Of a stretch of DNA of 64,000 nucleotides, positions 1 through 9,667 are shown in pieces. The notes beneath the pieces were generated by a model that saw nothing but the letters and a program-made list of their open reading frames with translations, searched no databases and had not been told where the DNA came from. Location of the stretch: contig NZ_JACIGE010000003.1 of NCBI RefSeq assembly GCF_014197755.1, positions 62,001 through 126,000 on the forward strand, in the 5' to 3' direction. Each line of letters opens with the position of its first letter. Position 1 is the stretch's first letter. A program made the position numbers and the translations under genes. Origin of the DNA: Rhodocyclus tenuis (GTDB lineage: Bacteria > Pseudomonadota > Gammaproteobacteria > Burkholderiales > Rhodocyclaceae).

Positions 1-943
1 CGAGCATCAGGAAAACCAGATTCGGCATCCCCGGAATCAGTCCGAGCAAGCCGATGATCGACGCGGTCAGACCGATGACCAGCGGTTTGCTGAACAGTTG
101 GCTGACGAATTGCTGTGACAGGTCCTCGTCGTCACCGACGCGGGTAACGACCATACCGGCGGCGATCGAGACGATCAGTGCCGGAATCTGCGCAACCAGG
201 CCGTCACCGATGGTCAGCAGCGTGTAGTTGCGTGCCGCGGTACCGATGTCGAGATTGTGCTGCAGGACACCGACGACGAGACCACCGATGACGTTGATCA
301 GCATGATGATGATGCCGGCGATGGCGTCACCGCGAACGAACTTCGACGCGCCGTCCATCGAGCCGTAGAAATCGGCTTCCTGCGAAATCACTGCGCGGCG
401 ACGGCGCGCATCGTCTTCACCGATCAATCCGGCGTTGAGGTCGGCATCGATCGCCATCTGCTTGCCCGGCATGGCATCGAGGGTGAAGCGCGCACCGACT
501 TCGGCGACACGCCCGGCGCCCTTGGTGATCACGACGAAGTTGATGACCACCAGGATCAGGAAGACGACCAGACCGACGGCGTAGTTGCCACCGATCAGGA
601 AGCTGCCGAAAGCTTCAATCACCTTGCCGGCAGCGCCCGGGCCGGTATGCCCTTCGAGCAGCACGACACGCGTCGACGCCACGTTCAGTGACAGGCGAAG
701 CAGCGTCGTCACCAGCAGGATCGTCGGGAAGATCGAGAACTCGAGCGGCTTGGTGACCGACAGCGCCACCAGCATGACGATGATCGAAATGGCGATATTG
801 AAGGTGAACAGGATGTCGAGCGCAAACGGTGGCAGCGGCAGCACCAGCATCGACAGGATGAGCAGGATCAGCACCGGACCGGCCAGCTGACGCAGGCCGA
901 TGCGGGCGAACAGGTTTTGCAGCTTCATCACCGCCTCAGCCAT
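1..943 (-). CDS. flhA: FlhA, flagellar type III export gate protein (N-terminal part, cut by window edge)
   Basis: Reading the minus strand from 943 gives a hydrophobic multi-pass protein that opens [12 protein letters not shown] and contains FHIPEP-family features: a long series of membrane segments, then the charged loop around [12 protein letters not shown] and [10 protein letters not shown]. FlhA forms the export gate for flagellar axial proteins. Only about 314 codons are visible; the rest of the membrane domain and the whole cytoplasmic domain lie beyond base 1. ATG 943 has a GGAGG seven bases upstream and overlaps the flhB stop by 8 nt. An in-frame ATG at 928 is the alternative start. 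Confidence 0.95.
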   Translation of the reverse strand, partial: MAEAVMKLQNLFARIGLRQLAGPVLILLILSMLVLPLPPFALDILFTFNIAISIIVMLVALSVTKPLEFSIFPTILLVTTLLRLSLNVASTRVVLLEGHTGPGAAGKVIEAFGSFLIGGNYAVGLVVFLILVVINFVVITKGAGRVAEVGARFTLDAMPGKQMAIDADLNAGLIGEDDARRRRAVISQEADFYGSMDGASKFVRGDAIAGIIIMLINVIGGLVVGVLQHNLDIGTAARNYTLLTIGDGLVAQIPALIVSIAAGMVVTRVGDDEDLSQQFVSQLFSKPLVIGLTASIIGLLGLIPGMPNLVFLML

Positions 944-2075
944 ACGCCGCCTCCGTCATCAGTTCTGACGGAACGGCAATCTCGCGCGGCGCCACCGGAT
1001 ACTTGCCGGCGCCCTGCCGCCACTGCGACAGCTGGTGAACGTAGGCCAGCACTTCGGCAACCGCCGCATAGAGCGCAGAAGGAATTTCCTGCTCCAGTTC
1101 GACATGTTTGTACAGGGCGCGAGCCAGCGGCGGCGCTTCAAGCAACGGCACTCCGTTGGCAGCACCGAGCTCGCGGATTTTCAGGGCGATCTCGCCGCGC
1201 CCCTTGGCAACGACTTTGGGTGCACTCATGCCGGCGCGGTAGTTGAGGGCGATGGCGAAGTGCGTCGGATTGGTGACGACGACATCGGCAGTGGGCACCG
1301 CACCCATCATCCGCCGGCGCGCGGCTTCGCGCTGCATGGCACGGACGCGCGCCTTGATCTGCGGATCGCCTTCCATCTCCTTGTATTCCTGCTTGACCTC
1401 TTCCTTGCTCATCTTGAGCTTGTCGTAGTACTGCCAGAGCTGGAAGGGGACGTCGATGGCGACGATCAGCAGCATCCCGGCGACCACGGCGAAGAAGCTG
1501 AAAACAATGAGTTCACCGGCTCCGGCCAGACCGCTCTCGACCGACTGTCCATAGAGCGCGAAGATCTGCCCGCGCTCGCTCCAGATGACCCAGGCAGCAA
1601 CACCGGCAATCAGTCCGGCCTTGGCCAACGCCTTGAATAACTCGACGATGCCGGACCAGGAAATGACGCGGCCAAGCCCCTTGATCGGATCCAGCCGCGT
1701 CAGGTCGGGCACCAGCGACTGCGTCGAAAAGACCCAGGAGCCGAGAAAGAATGGCGAGATCAACGCCGCCACCGCCAATGCGGCCAACAGGGGCGAAATG
1801 GCGAAAAGCCCGTCGAGCGACAATTCGGAGAGGCGCACGGCCATACGCTGCGGCTCGTGCAACAGGGGCGACTCAAGCGTCAGGCCGTGACGCACAAGTG
1901 CCATGGAGCGCTGCATCAACCACGGGCCGATCGACCAGAACATCCCTGCGGCAACGATCAAAACGAGAAAAGCGCCGATCTCGCGCGAGCGGGGCACCTG
2001 GCCTTTTTCGCGTGCCTGCTCCAGCCGTCTGGCTGACGCGGGTTCTGTTCGTTCGAGATCGCTATCTTCGGCCAT
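936..2075 (-). CDS. flhB: FlhB, flagellar export switch protein
   Basis: This 379-aa protein has four hydrophobic segments (about residues 35-215) and a charged cytoplasmic tail. The self-cleavage motif NPTH lies at residues 269-272, where the family carries it. FlhB acts with FlhA at the base of the flagellar export apparatus and switches export from rod/hook to filament substrates after cleaving between N269 and P270. The ATG at 2075 gives the normal family length. Its stop overlaps the flhA start, so the two are translationally coupled. A strong hairpin at 2195-2239 separates it from cheA. Confidence 0.97.
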   Translation of the reverse strand: MAEDSDLERTEPASARRLEQAREKGQVPRSREIGAFLVLIVAAGMFWSIGPWLMQRSMALVRHGLTLESPLLHEPQRMAVRLSELSLDGLFAISPLLAALAVAALISPFFLGSWVFSTQSLVPDLTRLDPIKGLGRVISWSGIVELFKALAKAGLIAGVAAWVIWSERGQIFALYGQSVESGLAGAGELIVFSFFAVVAGMLLIVAIDVPFQLWQYYDKLKMSKEEVKQEYKEMEGDPQIKARVRAMQREAARRRMMGAVPTADVVVTNPTHFAIALNYRAGMSAPKVVAKGRGEIALKIRELGAANGVPLLEAPPLARALYKHVELEQEIPSALYAAVAEVLAYVHQLSQWRQGAGKYPVAPREIAVPSELMTEAAYG

Positions 2076-2101
2076 CGACGGGTCCCGGGAAATTCCGGCT
2101 T

Positions 2102-2130
2102 ATTATAAAAAAAATCTCTAAAAATTAAAG
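2102..2130 (-). promoter_or_regulatory. Possible flhB promoter
   Basis: The minus strand carries a perfect TATAAT (2107-2102) 26 bases before the flhB start, in an AT-rich patch that stands out from the GC-rich surroundings. A poor -35 candidate (CTTTAA, 2130-2125) lies 17 bases upstream. No sigma-28 or sigma-54 consensus was found here. Confidence 0.35.
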
Positions 2131-2194
2131 GGGTATGAGATGTTTTTTAGATCATTTCTCGAATAGTAGCAGGAACGCAACATCTGTCGCAAAC

Positions 2195-2239
2195 GCACAA
2201 AAGCAACGGGGGGCTTTAAGCCCCCCGTTGCTTTTGTGC
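2195..2239 (-). terminator. Perfect 22-bp inverted repeat between cheA and flhB
   Basis: Two perfectly complementary 22-base arms (2195-2216 and 2218-2239) are separated by one base. Each arm holds a GGGGGG/CCCCCC core flanked by AAAAG/CTTTT. It starts 20 bases after the cheA stop, so it is read as the terminator of the mot-che operon. The arm ends in CTTTTGTGC rather than a pure T run, so termination is inferred from the stem. Confidence 0.8.
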
Positions 2240-2259
2240 CGGAACCCGGCGATTGGCGT

Positions 2260-4140
2260 CTAGAACGAAAGTTCGAGCGATCTGATCTGGCCGCCACGCC
2301 CGTCGGCATCGATATGCGAACCGAGATCGGAGAGCAATTCCTTCATGTCGAGGATGAGCACGATCTGCCCATTCGACAGCGTCGTTACCCCGGCAACACC
2401 GCGCGGACGGAAATCATCCAGCGACTTGATCACCGCGTCGTCGCGACCGGCAAAGCTGTCGACCGAGAGGATGAAGCTGCGTTCGGTGGTCTGCATCAAC
2501 ACCCCGAACTCGGGCTCCTGATCCTGCGGCCAGCCGAGCAGGCGCGACAGCGCGATCACCGGCAGAATCTCGCCGCGCACGACCAGCGTGCGCTTGCCAC
2601 CGACTTCCTGCAGCTTGTCGCGCTCGATCGGCAGGATCTCGCGCACCATCGACAGCGGCAGCGCAAACGGCTGGTCGCCGAGCAGCACCAGCAGCACCGG
2701 CAGGATTGCCAGCGTCAGCGGCAGCGAGATGATGAACACTGACCCCTTGCCGGGCTCGGAACGAATTTCAATCGAGCCGTTGAGCTTCTGGATATTGGTC
2801 TTGACGACATCCATGCCGACGCCGCGCCCGGAGACGTCCGACACCTGCGTCTTCGTCGAGAAACCGGGCAGGAAGATCAGGTTGAGGCTCTGCCGCTCGT
2901 CGAAGGTACTCGCTTCTTCTTCGGTGATCAGCCGCTTTTCGATCGCCTTCGCGCGGATACGCTCGGCATTCATGCCGCGGCCATCGTCGGCGACGATGAG
3001 GACAATGTGATCGCCCTCCTGACGCGCTTCCAGACGGACGACGCTCTTCACCGGTTTGCCCGCCGCCTGACGCTCGAGCGAGGATTCGACGCCATGATCG
3101 ACGGCATTGCGGATCAGGTGGATCAGCGGGTCGGCCAGATCCTCAACCATCGTCTTGTCGACTTCGGTTTCCTCGCCGGCGAGTACCAGTTCGACGTCCT
3201 TGCCAAGCTGCCGGGCAAGGTCGCGGGCGATACGCGGATACTTCTGGAACAGCCTGCCGATCGGCTGCATGCGCGTCTTCATCACCGAGTTCTGCAGGTC
3301 GGAGACCAGCAGATCAAGCTGACTGACAGCCTGGTCAAGTGCGTGCAAGGTGTCGGCGTCGGTCTTGCCGGCCAGGATGTCGACGCGCAGGCTGGTCAGG
3401 CGATTCTTGGTCAGGCCGATTTCGCCCGAAAGATTGAGCACCTGGTCAAGCCGCGCCGTATCGACGCGAATGGTGTTCTCGCGAACGGCTGCACGTTCTT
3501 CGGTTCGCCGGCCACCGGCCGGACTGGCAGCGGCAAGCGCCGGCTTGTCGGTAACTCGGCGACCTTCAGGAGGATATTGCGGCGACATCTGCGCGGCTTC
3601 GGCAGCCGTGATCACTTCCGAGGCAGCCGCCGCCGGCTGGCCGGTGACGGCACCAAGCAACTGTTGCCAGTCCGGCTCCCCACCCGCCGCCGGCGGTGCG
3701 GGCGGCGCCTGCACCGCCGGCGGCGTCGCAGCAGCAGCCGGCGCATGTTCACCTTCCAGAGCAGAGCGCAACGCGGCCAGCACCTGATCTTCCGCGGCGC
3801 GCGGCTGCGCGCCCTGCCCAAGTTCACCGAACATCTCGCGCACACCCTTGGTCGCAGCCATGATGGTGTCCATCAATTCGGGCGACAGCGTCATTTCGCC
3901 GTTGCGCAGGCGATCGAACAGGTTCTCCGTGAGGTGGCAAAGGGTCACCAGCTCGGCAGCATTGAGAAAGCCCGCGCCGCCCTTGATGGTGTGAAAGCCC
4001 CGGAAAATATCGTTCAGCAGTCGCTTGTCGTCGGGCTCGCGCTCAAGATCAACAAGCTTGTTATCCACGTCCGAAAGCAGATCGTGCGCCTCCTGCAGGA
4101 AATCCTGCAGCAGATCTTCCATACCCCCGAAATCGCTCAT
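2260..4140 (-). CDS. cheA: CheA, chemotaxis histidine kinase
   Basis: This 626-aa kinase carries the usual CheA modules. The Hpt domain has phospho-accepting His50 in FRGFHTIKGG. A Pro/Ala-rich linker spans about 140-250. Dimerisation and ATPase domains follow, with N box HLIRNAVDHG, G1 VADDGRGM and G2 GRGVGMDVV, and the protein ends in a CheW-like domain. It phosphorylates CheY and the CheV receivers. The start is ATG 4140, preceded by AGGAGG; the longer reading back to 4209 runs into cheZ and has no ribosome site. The linker is low in complexity, so a P2 CheY-docking domain is not obvious. It is the last gene of the che operon, 13 nt after cheZ. Confidence 0.97.
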   Translation of the reverse strand: MSDFGGMEDLLQDFLQEAHDLLSDVDNKLVDLEREPDDKRLLNDIFRGFHTIKGGAGFLNAAELVTLCHLTENLFDRLRNGEMTLSPELMDTIMAATKGVREMFGELGQGAQPRAAEDQVLAALRSALEGEHAPAAAATPPAVQAPPAPPAAGGEPDWQQLLGAVTGQPAAAASEVITAAEAAQMSPQYPPEGRRVTDKPALAAASPAGGRRTEERAAVRENTIRVDTARLDQVLNLSGEIGLTKNRLTSLRVDILAGKTDADTLHALDQAVSQLDLLVSDLQNSVMKTRMQPIGRLFQKYPRIARDLARQLGKDVELVLAGEETEVDKTMVEDLADPLIHLIRNAVDHGVESSLERQAAGKPVKSVVRLEARQEGDHIVLIVADDGRGMNAERIRAKAIEKRLITEEEASTFDERQSLNLIFLPGFSTKTQVSDVSGRGVGMDVVKTNIQKLNGSIEIRSEPGKGSVFIISLPLTLAILPVLLVLLGDQPFALPLSMVREILPIERDKLQEVGGKRTLVVRGEILPVIALSRLLGWPQDQEPEFGVLMQTTERSFILSVDSFAGRDDAVIKSLDDFRPRGVAGVTTLSNGQIVLILDMKELLSDLGSHIDADGRGGQIRSLELSF

Positions 4141-4153
4141 CCCGGCCTCCTGA

Positions 4154-5026
4154 CTAGAAACCCAAGCTATCAAGCAGATCGTCGACCTGCTGTTGGCTAC
4201 CGACAACATCGGAACGACCGCTGGCGTTGATCACCGGCCCGTTGAGCAGACCGGGCGATGTCTCCTTGCGCCGATCTTCGGGAATCGTGTCGATCAACAG
4301 GCCCATCAGCTGTGCCTCCAGATCCTGCGCCAGGGAAATGACTTTCTTGATCACTTGCCCGGTCAGATCCTGGAAATCCTGCGCCATCATGATTTCCAGC
4401 AACTGCGCACGCGTCGCGGCACTGCGTTGCGGAATGCCGACCTTCATGAACTCGCGCGTTTCGAGGGCAAGCACGCGAAAATCGGCAACAGAAACATTAT
4501 TGGCGAATGCCGCATCCCAGCGCAGGGCAAAAGCCGCTGCCGAAGCCTCCAGCTCTTCCTGGATCGGATTGGCGACGTCGGTGGCATTGAGTACGCGGCA
4601 AGCGGCTTGCTCGGTCAGGTTGGCGATGTAGGCAAGGCGATCCTTGGCATCAGGCAACTCCGAGACGGTCTTCTCAAGCAGCTTGTCATAGCCCAGTTCG
4701 GAAAGCGTGTCGTGCAACTTGCGCGCCATCTGACCGACCTGGTTGAACACCTTCTCCTGCGAGCTCAATCCGGAATCGTCGCCTTCTGGCGCAGCCCCCC
4801 CTGCATCAGACACAGCCGCACACTCGCTGGCCACCGAATCAAACAATGCCTGCAGATCATCGGAATCGTCGCCGACACCTTCGCGTGCCTGCTGCAGCAA
4901 TGATGATCCGGCAGGCGCAGCGGCAGGTTTGGGCGGCGGTGGCGGCGCCGGCGGCGCACCGAAGGCAATACTGTCGAACAGTGCCTCAAGGTCGTTCGAA
5001 TCGCCGGACATGTTGGGCGAACTCAT
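4154..5026 (-). CDS. cheZ: CheZ, CheY-P phosphatase
   Basis: This 290-aa protein accelerates dephosphorylation of CheY-P. The catalytic signature QDFQDLTGQVI is present, with the key Asp at about residue 220 and Gln at 224. The last residues (VDDLLDSLGF) match the C-terminal CheY-binding helix. The N-terminal third is longer than in E. coli CheZ and holds a proline-rich tract and two similar LEALFDSIAFG / LQALFDSVASE segments. ATG 5026 starts one base after the cheY stop, so the two are coupled; ATG 5011 is an alternative. Confidence 0.94.
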   Translation of the reverse strand: MSSPNMSGDSNDLEALFDSIAFGAPPAPPPPPKPAAAPAGSSLLQQAREGVGDDSDDLQALFDSVASECAAVSDAGGAAPEGDDSGLSSQEKVFNQVGQMARKLHDTLSELGYDKLLEKTVSELPDAKDRLAYIANLTEQAACRVLNATDVANPIQEELEASAAAFALRWDAAFANNVSVADFRVLALETREFMKVGIPQRSAATRAQLLEIMMAQDFQDLTGQVIKKVISLAQDLEAQLMGLLIDTIPEDRRKETSPGLLNGPVINASGRSDVVGSQQQVDDLLDSLGF

Positions 5027-5027
5027 C

Positions 5028-5417
5028 TCAAGCCCCCATTTTGTCGAAGATCTTCTGCAACTTTTCGGAGAGTGTCGCGGCGGTGAAAGGTTTGACGATG
5101 TAGCCACTGGCGCCGGCCTGCGCCGCGGCGATGATGTTTTCCTTCTTGGCTTCGGCGGTAATCATCAACACGGGCAGATGCTTGAGTGTCGGATTGGCGC
5201 GGATCTTCTGCAGCAGGGTCAGACCATCCATATTCGGCATGTTCCAGTCGGTGACGACAAACTCGAAACCACCGTTCAGGAGTTTCTGCAGCGCTATCGC
5301 ACCGTCTTCGGCCTCTTCGACGTTGGCATAGCCCAACTCCTTGAGAAGGTTGCGGACGATCCGGCGCATCGTCGAAAAATCGTCGACCACCAGAAACCTC
5401 ATTTTCGGATCAGCCAT
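5028..5417 (-). CDS. cheY: CheY, chemotaxis response regulator
   Basis: This 129-aa single receiver domain has every switch residue at E. coli numbering: acidic pair D12/D13, phospho-acceptor D57, T87, Y106 and K109. There is no output domain. CheY-P binds the flagellar motor switch and sets rotation direction; CheA and CheZ next door are its kinase and phosphatase. The stop falls one base before the cheZ ATG. Confidence 0.98.
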   Translation of the reverse strand: MADPKMRFLVVDDFSTMRRIVRNLLKELGYANVEEAEDGAIALQKLLNGGFEFVVTDWNMPNMDGLTLLQKIRANPTLKHLPVLMITAEAKKENIIAAAQAGASGYIVKPFTAATLSEKLQKIFDKMGA

Positions 5418-5448
5418 TCTTTGCTCCAGTTTTCTTTACAGGTATCAG

Positions 5449-5478
5449 CGCCCGGCACCGTTCCGTGGTTGCCGGGCG
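5449..5478 (-). other. Hairpin between the downstream cheV and cheY
   Basis: Nine-base perfect arms (5449-5457 and 5470-5478) enclose a 12-base loop inside the 74-bp gap. There is no T run, so it is more likely a partial attenuator or mRNA-stability element than a full terminator. Confidence 0.4.
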
Positions 5479-5491
5479 ATTTGCATGTTTA

Positions 5492-6430
5492 TCAGCGTTC
5501 AAGCATCGGGCGCAAGGTGTCGGCGAGCACTTCGGCGTCGAACTTGGCAACGTAGGCATCAACGCCGACGGCTTTGCCCATTGCCCGGTTGGCTTCAGAC
5601 GACAGCGATGAGTGCATTACAACCGGCACGCCTTCGAAGCGCGAGTCGGCCTTGATGTTCTTGGTGAGCACATAGCCGTCCATCTCGGGCATTTCGGCAT
5701 CGACCAGAATCAGCCGTATCTCGTCACGCAGCGCCGTACCGACCTGTTGCGAATGCGCGGCAATCGCCTGCAGGCGTACCCAGGCTTCGGCGCCGTTGTT
5801 GGCGTGCTTGTGCTTGACGCCCAGACGGTCGAGCACCTCGGCAATCTTGCGCCGGGCAACGACCGAGTCGTCGACGAAGAAAAGGCTGACTTCCTCGGAT
5901 ATCCGCGCCGGCGGAATATCAATGATGACCGCCTCGCCAAAGGCATTGGCAAGCACCTGCTCAACATCGAGGATCGAAACCAGTCGGCCGCCATCGAGTT
6001 CGATGACCGCGGTGATCAGCCCCTGATTGGCGGACAGCAGCGTTTCCGGCGCTTTCACCTTCTCCCAATCGACGCGGATGATCCGGTCGACTTCATGCAC
6101 CAGGAAGCCGAGCGTACGCTTCGAGTATTCAGCGACCATCATGCTGTTGCCGAGGCCCGGGGGTACGCCTTCAAGCTCAAGGAACGAGGACAACGACAGC
6201 ACCGGAATGACATTGCCGCGCAGGGAAATCAGTCCCTCGACTCCGCGCGGCATGTTCGGCGTACGCGTAATGCGCGGCGTGCGGCCGACTTCGCGCACCT
6301 TGAACACGTTTATCCCGAAGGTCTCGCGCGTACCCAGCGAGAAGAGCAGGATCTCCATCTTGTTGGAACCTGCGAGCCCGGTCCGGGCATCCACACTTTC
6401 AAGCAGGTTTTTCTTTTCCGCCATATCCAT
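5492..6430 (-). CDS. cheV: CheV-type coupling protein with receiver domain (copy 1)
   Basis: This 312-aa protein has an N-terminal CheW-like coupling domain (about residues 20-165; FGINVFKVREV) and a C-terminal receiver domain (about 180-310) with FVDDSVV and phospho-acceptor region LVDAEMPEMDGY. CheV proteins link receptors to CheA and tune signalling through receiver phosphorylation. It is clearly paralogous to the gene just upstream (6456-7424). ATG 6430 is chosen because GGAG lies six bases upstream; ATGs at 6433 and 6424 are close alternatives. Confidence 0.93.
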   Translation of the reverse strand: MDMAEKKNLLESVDARTGLAGSNKMEILLFSLGTRETFGINVFKVREVGRTPRITRTPNMPRGVEGLISLRGNVIPVLSLSSFLELEGVPPGLGNSMMVAEYSKRTLGFLVHEVDRIIRVDWEKVKAPETLLSANQGLITAVIELDGGRLVSILDVEQVLANAFGEAVIIDIPPARISEEVSLFFVDDSVVARRKIAEVLDRLGVKHKHANNGAEAWVRLQAIAAHSQQVGTALRDEIRLILVDAEMPEMDGYVLTKNIKADSRFEGVPVVMHSSLSSEANRAMGKAVGVDAYVAKFDAEVLADTLRPMLER

Positions 6431-6455
6431 CATTGACTCCGCGAGGTGGTCCGGT

Positions 6456-7424
6456 TCAGTCAGGTTGCGCGACAGCCGCTGTGCCGAGCAAGCGACGGGC
6501 CAGTGTTTCCGACAGCCGCTGCGGCTCGAACTTGGCAACGTATTCGTCAACACCGACCGACTTGCCGAGTTGCTGGTTGGACATGCCCGACAGCGATGAG
6601 TGCATGATTACCGGGATGCCGGCAAAGCGCGGATCGCCCTTGATCATGCGCGTCAGGATATAACCGTCCATTTCAGGCATTTCGATGTCGGTCAGTACCA
6701 GACTGATCACGTCCGAGGCTTTGCGACCGACCGACTTGGCGTAATCCGCCATTTTCTGCAGTTCTTCCCACGCCTGCCGACCATTCACCGCCGCGACCGA
6801 ACGGACGCCCATCGCCGATAGCGTGCGCTCGATCTGTTTTCTCGCGACCACCGAATCGTCGGCATAAAAAACCGTGAGATCGGGTTTTTCCAGCGGCGTA
6901 ATCGAACGGTAGACAAAGTCGTCATCGTAGTTGGTCGTTTCCGACAAGACCTTTTCGACGTCCATCATCATCACCAGCCTGCCGTCGGGAAGCTCGGTGA
7001 CGGCCGTTACCAGCCCACCCATCTCGGCGATGAGCATCTCCGGCGGCACCTTCATCTGGCTCCAGTCGAGGCGCAGGATCGTATCGACGCCTTCGACGAG
7101 GAAACCCTGAGTGTGTCCGGCGTACTCGGTGACGATCATGATCTCGCGCGGCGTGTCGGTCTGCACTCTGGCGTACCGCGCCAGATCAACCACCGGCACC
7201 AAGACACCGCGCAAACTGACCATCCCTTCGACGGCATTCGGCATTTCCGGTGCCGCCGTGATCGTCGGCGTACGCATTACCTCGCGCACCTTGAACACAT
7301 TGATGCCGAAGGTCTCGCGACGCCCGGTGCGCGCGTCGACACCGAGCGAAAAAAGCAGGATTTCCAGCTTGTTCGTTCCGGCAAGCTTGGTTCTGGCATC
7401 AATACTCTTCAGCAACTCGGACAT
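6456..7424 (-). CDS. cheV: CheV-type coupling protein with receiver domain (copy 2)
   Basis: This 322-aa protein has the same plan as its downstream neighbour: CheW-like domain (FGINVFKVREVMRTP), then a receiver with FYADDSVV and LTDIEMPEMDGY. An extra short VDARTGR segment sits in the coupling domain relative to copy 1. ATG 7424 is preceded by AAGGAG with eight-base spacing; a TTG at 7430 is too close to that site. No cheW gene lies in the cluster, so the two CheVs are the only visible adaptors for CheA. Confidence 0.93.
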   Translation of the reverse strand: MSELLKSIDARTKLAGTNKLEILLFSLGVDARTGRRETFGINVFKVREVMRTPTITAAPEMPNAVEGMVSLRGVLVPVVDLARYARVQTDTPREIMIVTEYAGHTQGFLVEGVDTILRLDWSQMKVPPEMLIAEMGGLVTAVTELPDGRLVMMMDVEKVLSETTNYDDDFVYRSITPLEKPDLTVFYADDSVVARKQIERTLSAMGVRSVAAVNGRQAWEELQKMADYAKSVGRKASDVISLVLTDIEMPEMDGYILTRMIKGDPRFAGIPVIMHSSLSGMSNQQLGKSVGVDEYVAKFEPQRLSETLARRLLGTAAVAQPD

Positions 7425-7546
7425 CGTCAAATCTCCTTGGGCGCTCAGCTCGGCTCAAACACGGCCTTTCATGCAGCCATCTTAATCCAAATAAACCTTC
7501 GTCCAGACAATGCCTCGGCAGATAGCCCGTCGGCGCACGCAAAACG

Positions 7547-9244
7547 CTAGACGCTGGTCCGGTAGCCAATGCGAAAACCACCCCAGTGCCTTCCTTTTAC
7601 ATAAATCGGCGCCGAAATGTCATGCACGATCTCGCCGGTGTCACGCCGGTAGGTTTGCAGCAGGAAAGGCAACTCATGACTGCCGCAGCGGCGCCCAACG
7701 GGATCATCGAAAATCCGCTTGGTCCGATTGTTGACGAAGTCCTTCTTCTCGTCGCCGGTGAGCGCCTGCGCAAAGCGCCGGTTGTGCGTCGGCACATAGC
7801 CTTTGCGGTCACAGCAGATGGCATAAACCAGCCACGCAGCCCCTTCGACCACGCGCTCCTGGATCGGTGCCACCGCCTGGTCGGTAAAATCGTCAAAACG
7901 GGTCTTGAACTTCGGCGGTTTGGTATTCGCGATCGGCTGGTAGCGATCGTCGAACAAGGCATCAAGCGCAATCTTGCCGCTGTCGACCGACTGATCGAGC
8001 AGGCGGCCGATCGCGCTGGCTGTCTCCTGCACCATCGCCGGCATGCGCGAGTGCGTCGCCACGGCTTCGTCACCGCCGGGACCGAGACGGAAAACATCGC
8101 CGATTTCCTTGAGGTTGGCGGCGAGCGACTCGAGTTGACTGGCTTCGGCGAAGGTCTTTTCAGCGGCAGCTTCGTTGGCCTGGGCCATCTCCATGATGCT
8201 GCTCACGTGCGTGGCAATCTCTTCGCCGGCACGACTCTGCTGGGCAACGGCTGCCGCGATTGCGCCGACCTTGTCCATTGTTTCCTGGGCGCCGTTATTG
8301 ATCCGTCCAAGCGCATCGGCCGCCTGCCGCGTCAGATCGGCACCCGACTGTGCCTGGCCGCTTCCGGCACTGATGCTCTCGATTGCAGACTGCGTCTCGG
8401 CCTGGATGGCGCCGATCATTTCACTGATTTCACCAGTCGCGCGCGCGGTGCGCTCAGCAAGCTTGCGCACTTCGTCAGCGACCACCGCGAAGCCGCGGCC
8501 GGACTCACCCGCGCGCGCCGCCTCGATCGCGGCGTTGAGTGCCAGCAGATTGGTCTGATCGGCAATCTCGCGGATCGTCTGCACAATGCCGCTGATCGCG
8601 CGTGAGCGCTCGCCCAGCGCGCCAACGACGGCAGCCGATTCGCTGACCGAACGGGCGATCTTCTCCATCTCGGCCGATGCCTGATGAACGATCCGCATAC
8701 CGTCAGCAGACAAAGCATTGGCGGCCTCGGCGATCTGCGCGGTATCGCTGGCCTTGTCGCTCACCTGTTGCAGCGTCGCACTCAGCTCATGCATCGAGGA
8801 ACCGGTCGCCTGCGCTGCGTGATGTTGCTGACTGGAGCCCTTGGCGACACTATTGGCTTCTTCAATCAACTGATGTGCAGCACGGGCGAACTCGAGCGAG
8901 TTGAAAAAAACCTTGCCGATGATCGTCTGGAATGACTCGATCAGGGCATTGAATTCGCGCGCGGCGGCGGCAATCTCGTCGCTGCCCTGGGCCGAAGCGC
9001 GCAGGGTAAGATCTCCGGACAGACGCATGTCGCCGATAAGCTTGCGCAAAGCGGCAAGGCGCAGCGACAGCGGACGCTCAACAAGCCAGCTCAGGGCAAA
9101 CGAACTGAGCAGAAGCACGCCAACAACGATCACCATGACCTGCAGCACGGCGTCAGTCAGTGCCATCCCAGCCCAGACTGCAGCAGCAGCCAACAGCACC
9201 TGCACCAACAGCGCCATGCGGATCCGCCACGCGATACTTGCCAT
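7547..9244 (-). CDS. Methyl-accepting chemotaxis protein with C-terminal sensor-like region
   Basis: This 565-aa receptor has two membrane segments close together near the N-terminus (about 9-25 and 30-51), so almost no periplasmic domain. A HAMP-like stretch and the MCP signalling helices follow, with the conserved tip around [20 protein letters not shown]. After the signalling domain comes a folded-looking region of about 150 residues (415-565) ending HWGGFRIGY, a motif typical of Cache/PAS-like sensor domains. Sensing is therefore probably cytoplasmic. There is no C-terminal CheR-docking pentapeptide. ATG 9244 has AAGGAG upstream; the longer reading to 9397 overlaps the STAS gene. Confidence 0.92.
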   Translation of the reverse strand: MASIAWRIRMALLVQVLLAAAAVWAGMALTDAVLQVMVIVVGVLLLSSFALSWLVERPLSLRLAALRKLIGDMRLSGDLTLRASAQGSDEIAAAAREFNALIESFQTIIGKVFFNSLEFARAAHQLIEEANSVAKGSSQQHHAAQATGSSMHELSATLQQVSDKASDTAQIAEAANALSADGMRIVHQASAEMEKIARSVSESAAVVGALGERSRAISGIVQTIREIADQTNLLALNAAIEAARAGESGRGFAVVADEVRKLAERTARATGEISEMIGAIQAETQSAIESISAGSGQAQSGADLTRQAADALGRINNGAQETMDKVGAIAAAVAQQSRAGEEIATHVSSIMEMAQANEAAAEKTFAEASQLESLAANLKEIGDVFRLGPGGDEAVATHSRMPAMVQETASAIGRLLDQSVDSGKIALDALFDDRYQPIANTKPPKFKTRFDDFTDQAVAPIQERVVEGAAWLVYAICCDRKGYVPTHNRRFAQALTGDEKKDFVNNRTKRIFDDPVGRRCGSHELPFLLQTYRRDTGEIVHDISAPIYVKGRHWGGFRIGYRTSV

Positions 9245-9329
9245 CCCTGTCTCCTTTTGAACTGCTGTTTTTATCGCTTGCCCGCTGACGGGCTTTCGGC
9301 AGATTTTGCCGAAGCTTGAGTCTTGCTGC

Positions 9330-9635
9330 TCAGACGAAGGTAAATAGTTTGCGGAAATTGGCGATGTCGAGCACCTGCTTGACCGTGCCGCGCGCATTGG
9401 TCAGCGCCACCGAGCGGCCAACGGCATCGGCCTTCTCACGCAGCACCAGCAACATGCCGAGAGCCGAGCTATCGACGTAATCGACGCCACCCAGATCAAT
9501 GGTCAAGGAACGCGCGCGCGCGTCAGCCAGCGCCAGCTCGAAGGCGTCGCGAAAAGCGCGGTGCGCGCTGAAATCGAAACGGCCGCTGAGGCGAACCGTT
9601 ACCTCGCCGTTTTCGCTTGTAGTGCTTGCCTGCAT
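9330..9635 (-). CDS. STAS-domain protein (anti-sigma-antagonist type)
   Basis: This 101-aa single STAS domain has the phosphorylatable serine motif VDSSALG (S56/S57). Such proteins bind partner anti-sigma factors or kinases in their unphosphorylated form. No partner kinase or phosphatase lies in the window. Its place inside the che operon suggests a link between motility and another signalling circuit, which is inference. ATG 9635 is favoured by GGAG nine bases upstream over a TTG at 9650. Confidence 0.88.
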   Translation of the reverse strand: MQASTTSENGEVTVRLSGRFDFSAHRAFRDAFELALADARARSLTIDLGGVDYVDSSALGMLLVLREKADAVGRSVALTNARGTVKQVLDIANFRKLFTFV

Positions 9636-9667
9636 CGTCTTGCTCTCCAATGAAAGTGAGGGCGTCG

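Noticed and set aside
4141..4209. Longer N-terminus for CheA
   Set aside because: It overlaps the cheZ 3' end, while ATG 4140 has a strong AGGAGG site and gives the conserved Hpt N-terminus.
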